A stretch of 64,000 nt of DNA, taken from positions 22,863,157-22,927,156 of the forward strand of contig OZ024858.1 in assembly GCA_964017155.1 (NCBI GenBank), in the 5' to 3' direction. Positions 60,772 to 64,000 of this stretch are shown in pieces. The translations under genes and the position numbers were made by a program. Below the pieces are notes generated by a model. That model had not been told where the DNA came from. It searched no databases and saw only the letters and a program-made list of their open reading frames with translations. This DNA is from Oasisia sp. SBJ-2009. Its lineage: Eukaryota; Annelida; Polychaeta; Sabellida; Siboglinidae. The first letter of the stretch is position 1. Every line of letters starts with the position of its first letter.

Positions 60772-61971
60772 CTGAAGCACACAATATTTACACAAATTGT
60801 TATGGGTTATTCTCTAGAAAACTTGTTTGTTGTGTGACACGGAGCGTGACAACCTAAACCAAAAATTGTGTTTTAATTGGTGTGAAATGAGATATAATCG
60901 TGAACGTTATTTTAATCACAACTAATTAAAAAAATTAAATGATGATTTATATGGGTGATTAAACTACATCACCTCCAAATGTCTAATATGAAACACGGAC
61001 ACAAAAGGGGCTTAATTACTTCAATATCTACAGTAAGTGTAAAATTGTAATGCATTTCCCCCATTCAATAATGTTTTTTAAAACAAAAATTAAACCAATA
61101 TAAAAAATATCCCTTAAGTTGATACAAGATCCAGTTTCTTGGTTATTTATATCAACAAATATTGGTCTATCTATGAAACTATTGACTGGTCACTGCGCAG
61201 AATAGATTATGATAAATACAACATTCAAAGCCTCATTTGGATTGGATAACTACGCCCAGGGATATTCTTTTTTTCAAATGAAGTAATTTTTTTAGAAAAT
61301 GGCTGTCAAAGATAATGCATGATGCAGCATAATATTGTTACTTAAAATTGACATGCTTGATACATAAATAAAAATCATTCAGACTGAAGGGTATGATATT
61401 GTGATAAGTGAATTTTTATGATAACTAAAACACCATAAATCACTTGGGGTACCAGGTGCCTGTCTTGGGTGATCTAGCAGGCATATTTGTGTGGTCTGTA
61501 ATTGCTTTCTTCTAATTAATATTACTTTAATCTGTCCTATTGTTAGTATCCATGGGTCACAATTTTTAAATGACGTATATTATTTGATCATGGGTGCTGA
61601 TATTCTGCATACAATATAGTGGGCCCATTTGGTGCCATGGGTAGATTGTAAATTGAAAATAATTGTCTGGTATTGCAGATCTCAAACTTGTGTCACAATT
61701 TCAAAACAGTTATCCTGGGTACTGCAGATAACTGCCATCTTGGATAGTCTTTATATATTATTACTTTCCGGCATTATATATACATATTATACCCTGTATA
61801 TAAAACATTCATTAGAAAATCTGCATAAATCCATGTGAAATTGCCCTACAAACAATACAAGACAGTTCTATCTTTCACCAATCTAAATATGACAAATGAA
61901 TAAACCAGATGGCATGTTACTGAATATATTGTTCATGGCTCCAAGAATTGTTTATTGCATGATTTGACTTA
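60772..61971. other. Region upstream of exon 1, probably intron
   Basis: 1.2 kb of AT-rich DNA. No upstream mask exon could be recognised. Confidence 0.6.
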
Positions 61972-61978
61972 CATTGAA

Positions 61979-63235
61979 CAGGGTTCATACACTTCAGCAA
62001 CTATAAAATTCCATGCCATTTCCATGCTCTCTCTCAATACAATTTCCATGCTAACTAATTATCGACTTACAAGTACACTGACCACAATAGATGCAGAATG
62101 TACACTGCTTAATTTTACATCCATTTATTGAACTAACCCAGGACAGCAACTGTGAATTCAGTTAGCTTAGTAACATTTCCATAGTATATTTATATTATAT
62201 AATCTATTAAATTACGTTACTCATCAATACTGTTCGTACATGTTAATACTATAGTAAACGTCAATCAATTCATTATAATATCTTAAAGTTCTAATAGTAA
62301 TAGTACACATATTATAATTACAAACTTCAAAGTAAACAGACAATATTGAGTTTTATTTATTTCAAGAAATCAAACTTTATTGAATCAAAACAAGGCACTT
62401 ATGCAGAAGTCGGACCCACCTCGATTTTCCCATTATAACTACATATATGCCTATATTGGATACCTTACCCAAACTCTAATCCTAGACATGATCAATCAGC
62501 ATACCCAGGTATATTTATATTTCACAAATATTGCATTTTGAAACCAAAATAGCACTCCGATTTGTGCCAGTCGCAAGCGCAGCGGTGCATGTGTCACTGC
62601 GCGTGCACACGGAATTTGCGATAAACAGATTGTTTAGTAAACTTCAGTTCAGTAAACTTCACGTTCATTCAGTGTCTCAGTCAGAACTACCCCAGGTAGA
62701 TGTTTTCATGTTGGCTATATCGCTTTACGCCGCCGCCGTGACTTTTCATGGCACCTTCGCCCATGTCGAAACTTCGTTGACACACGCGACACGACGCGCG
62801 AAATACGTCCTTAGAATCGCGACGTAGTCAACCAGTAAACTCTGGCCGCTGAAGCAAATGGTCTTGAAACCTCGATTTCCCCATAATTAGCCTCCTTTCT
62901 CACAGTATTAAATGTTCCCACTGATAATTACTGTATTTACACTACACTCAAAAAGACGCAGAGGCAACCGGCCACAAAAACGGGTTTCACTTTACCCAAA
63001 TCACGGGTTTTTCGACGGTTCTATCTTTGTCCGCTAGGTATTAAACAAGTGGTGCCACCTGGGGGAATGTAAGAAACTTATAGTGGTTCGCGGCCCGTCT
63101 GCCATTTTATTCTTGAAAACTAAAAATTCCAGGTTTTCCATGCTATTTTATAAAATTCCATGCTTTCAAGGCCTTGATTTTGAACTAATGAAATTCCATG
63201 CTATTCAAGGATTTCCATGCCCCGTGCGAACCCTG
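61979..63235. mobile_element. 1.26-kb element with CAGGGTTC ends, hAT-like
   Basis: Termini CAGGGTTCATAC and GTGCGAACCCTG are inverted, flanked by CATTGAA on both sides (61972-61978 and 63236-63242). Subterminal TTCCATGC motifs recur in both arms (AAAATTCCATGC). The interior has a CpG-rich stretch at 62565-62825 with short frames only. It resembles the CAGGGTCCGTAC family in layout. A probable distant relative, not the same family. Confidence 0.8.
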
Positions 63236-63242
63236 CATTGAA

Positions 63243-64000
63243 GCAAAAAATATGTCGATGAGTACGTCGAAATCTGAGCCAACGCACTTGACACCAGTAC
63301 GTGAACAAGGCCTGTAGCTGATGGGCCGATAACGTCAAACTCATCGGCAAATTTGTTGCTTCAAAGTAAGTCAAATCATACAGTAAAGATGGCATGTATC
63401 TCAAACATTTAGCACAAAATTGTTAGGGCCTAGGAAACACGGGGGGGGGGGGTTAAGTTGTTGAATAAACACAAATATTCTCAATTTAGGTTTCTAAAGC
63501 TCTGATATGGTTATATGGTATGCTTTACTTGCGATTGTGTGGAAAATTGGTTCTTTGCCAAAGCTGCTTGCTAAAGCACCATGTAGCAATGAAAAGTTTA
63601 TATTGTTTTTATTGTTAAACATGATTAAAAATAAAATGTAACACACAGTTATCACTGCTACGTGGGCTAGCTGCATTGGTAAATTGTCCATTTGAACAGG
63701 TATAGATGGGTGCCTAGAGCAGTATGTCAACAAAGTTGATTACTAGTAAGTGACAAACTTTATGGATACAAAATTGACTTCTCCCAGGGATGGAAAAACT
63801 TTAAATTTTCCCCAGGGTCAAAAGCATGGATTATTTTGGATTTATGAATGTCAAGAAAAATGTGACGCCAGCAGCTAACAATTATATACTGAAGGCAATG
63901 CATCAACTGCATCTGCTCGAAAACCATGGAATATGTAACAACTTGCATGTCAGGTTTGCCAATGCCAACACATGTTTCAGATTGCCAAAATCTTACTTTT
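63243..64000. other. Right edge of the window, probably intron or upstream region
   Basis: AT-rich, with one G12 run; short minus-strand frames without similarity to anything I know. Confidence 0.55.
63441..63452. repeat. G12 homopolymer
   Basis: A run of 12 G in the region upstream of exon 1. Confidence 0.9.

Noticed and set aside
60047..60115. Interstitial telomere (TTAGGG) repeat
   Set aside because: Only four or five degenerate, irregularly spaced TTAGGG motifs inside a transposon; not a tandem telomeric array.
62531..62827. Missing first exon of mask or its CpG promoter
   Set aside because: The CpG-rich stretch lies inside a transposon bounded by inverted ends and target duplications; the minus-strand frame there has no acidic segment like the family N-terminus.

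Overview
The window is animal nuclear DNA. It holds one large, many-exon protein gene on the minus strand, the orthologue of vertebrate ANKHD1/ANKRD17 and fly mask (multiple ankyrin repeats, single KH domain). I could place 32 coding exons between 60771 and the left edge. All use GT-AG borders and their phases agree throughout, giving about 2,820 codons with no frameshift or stop. The first exon(s) lie to the right of the window, and the last codons lie to the left or end near 435.

Reading the gene 5' to 3' (right to left): exons 1-2 carry the conserved N-terminal linker. Exons 3-12 (42.7-33.5 kb) carry the first ankyrin block. Exons 13-16 carry a low-complexity linker with coiled coil and polyglutamine. 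Exons 16-21 (28.2-23.8 kb) carry the second ankyrin block. Exons 22-24 carry a coiled coil, a lysine/arginine-rich probable nuclear signal and acidic and basic spacers. Exons 26-27 (9.3-8.6 kb) carry the single KH domain. Exons 28-32 carry a long Pro/Met/Gly/Ser-rich tail, with a strong candidate PAM2 (PABP-binding) motif in exon 28. From the family, the product is a large nucleo-cytoplasmic scaffold and RNA-binding protein and a cofactor of Yorkie/YAP in the Hippo pathway.

The rest is intron, rich in mobile elements and tandem repeats. A hAT-like family with CAGGGTCCGTAC ends has at least five copies. One copy is split by a 3-kb TTAA-flanked insertion and another carries a nested second element. 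Other insertions are a TTAA-flanked 1.9-kb inverted-repeat element, a 903-bp hAT-like element with a perfect 8-bp target duplication, a foldback element with NRF1-like palindromes, a tRNA-derived SINE, and a six-copy dispersed repeat. A 2.65-kb segment is tandemly duplicated in the first intron. Several minisatellites sit on or next to splice sites. Two have copied the splice site itself, a 54-bp in-frame array of 3' splice sites at exon 3 and a 22-bp array carrying the exon 19 5' splice site.

Organism: a bilaterian animal with long, AT-rich, repeat-laden introns. The invertebrate-type mask gene and the SINE make me think of a lophotrochozoan such as a mollusc, but that is a weak inference. 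No bacterial, viral, CRISPR or rRNA feature was seen. All identifications come from reading the sequence and from memory of the family; no search was run.
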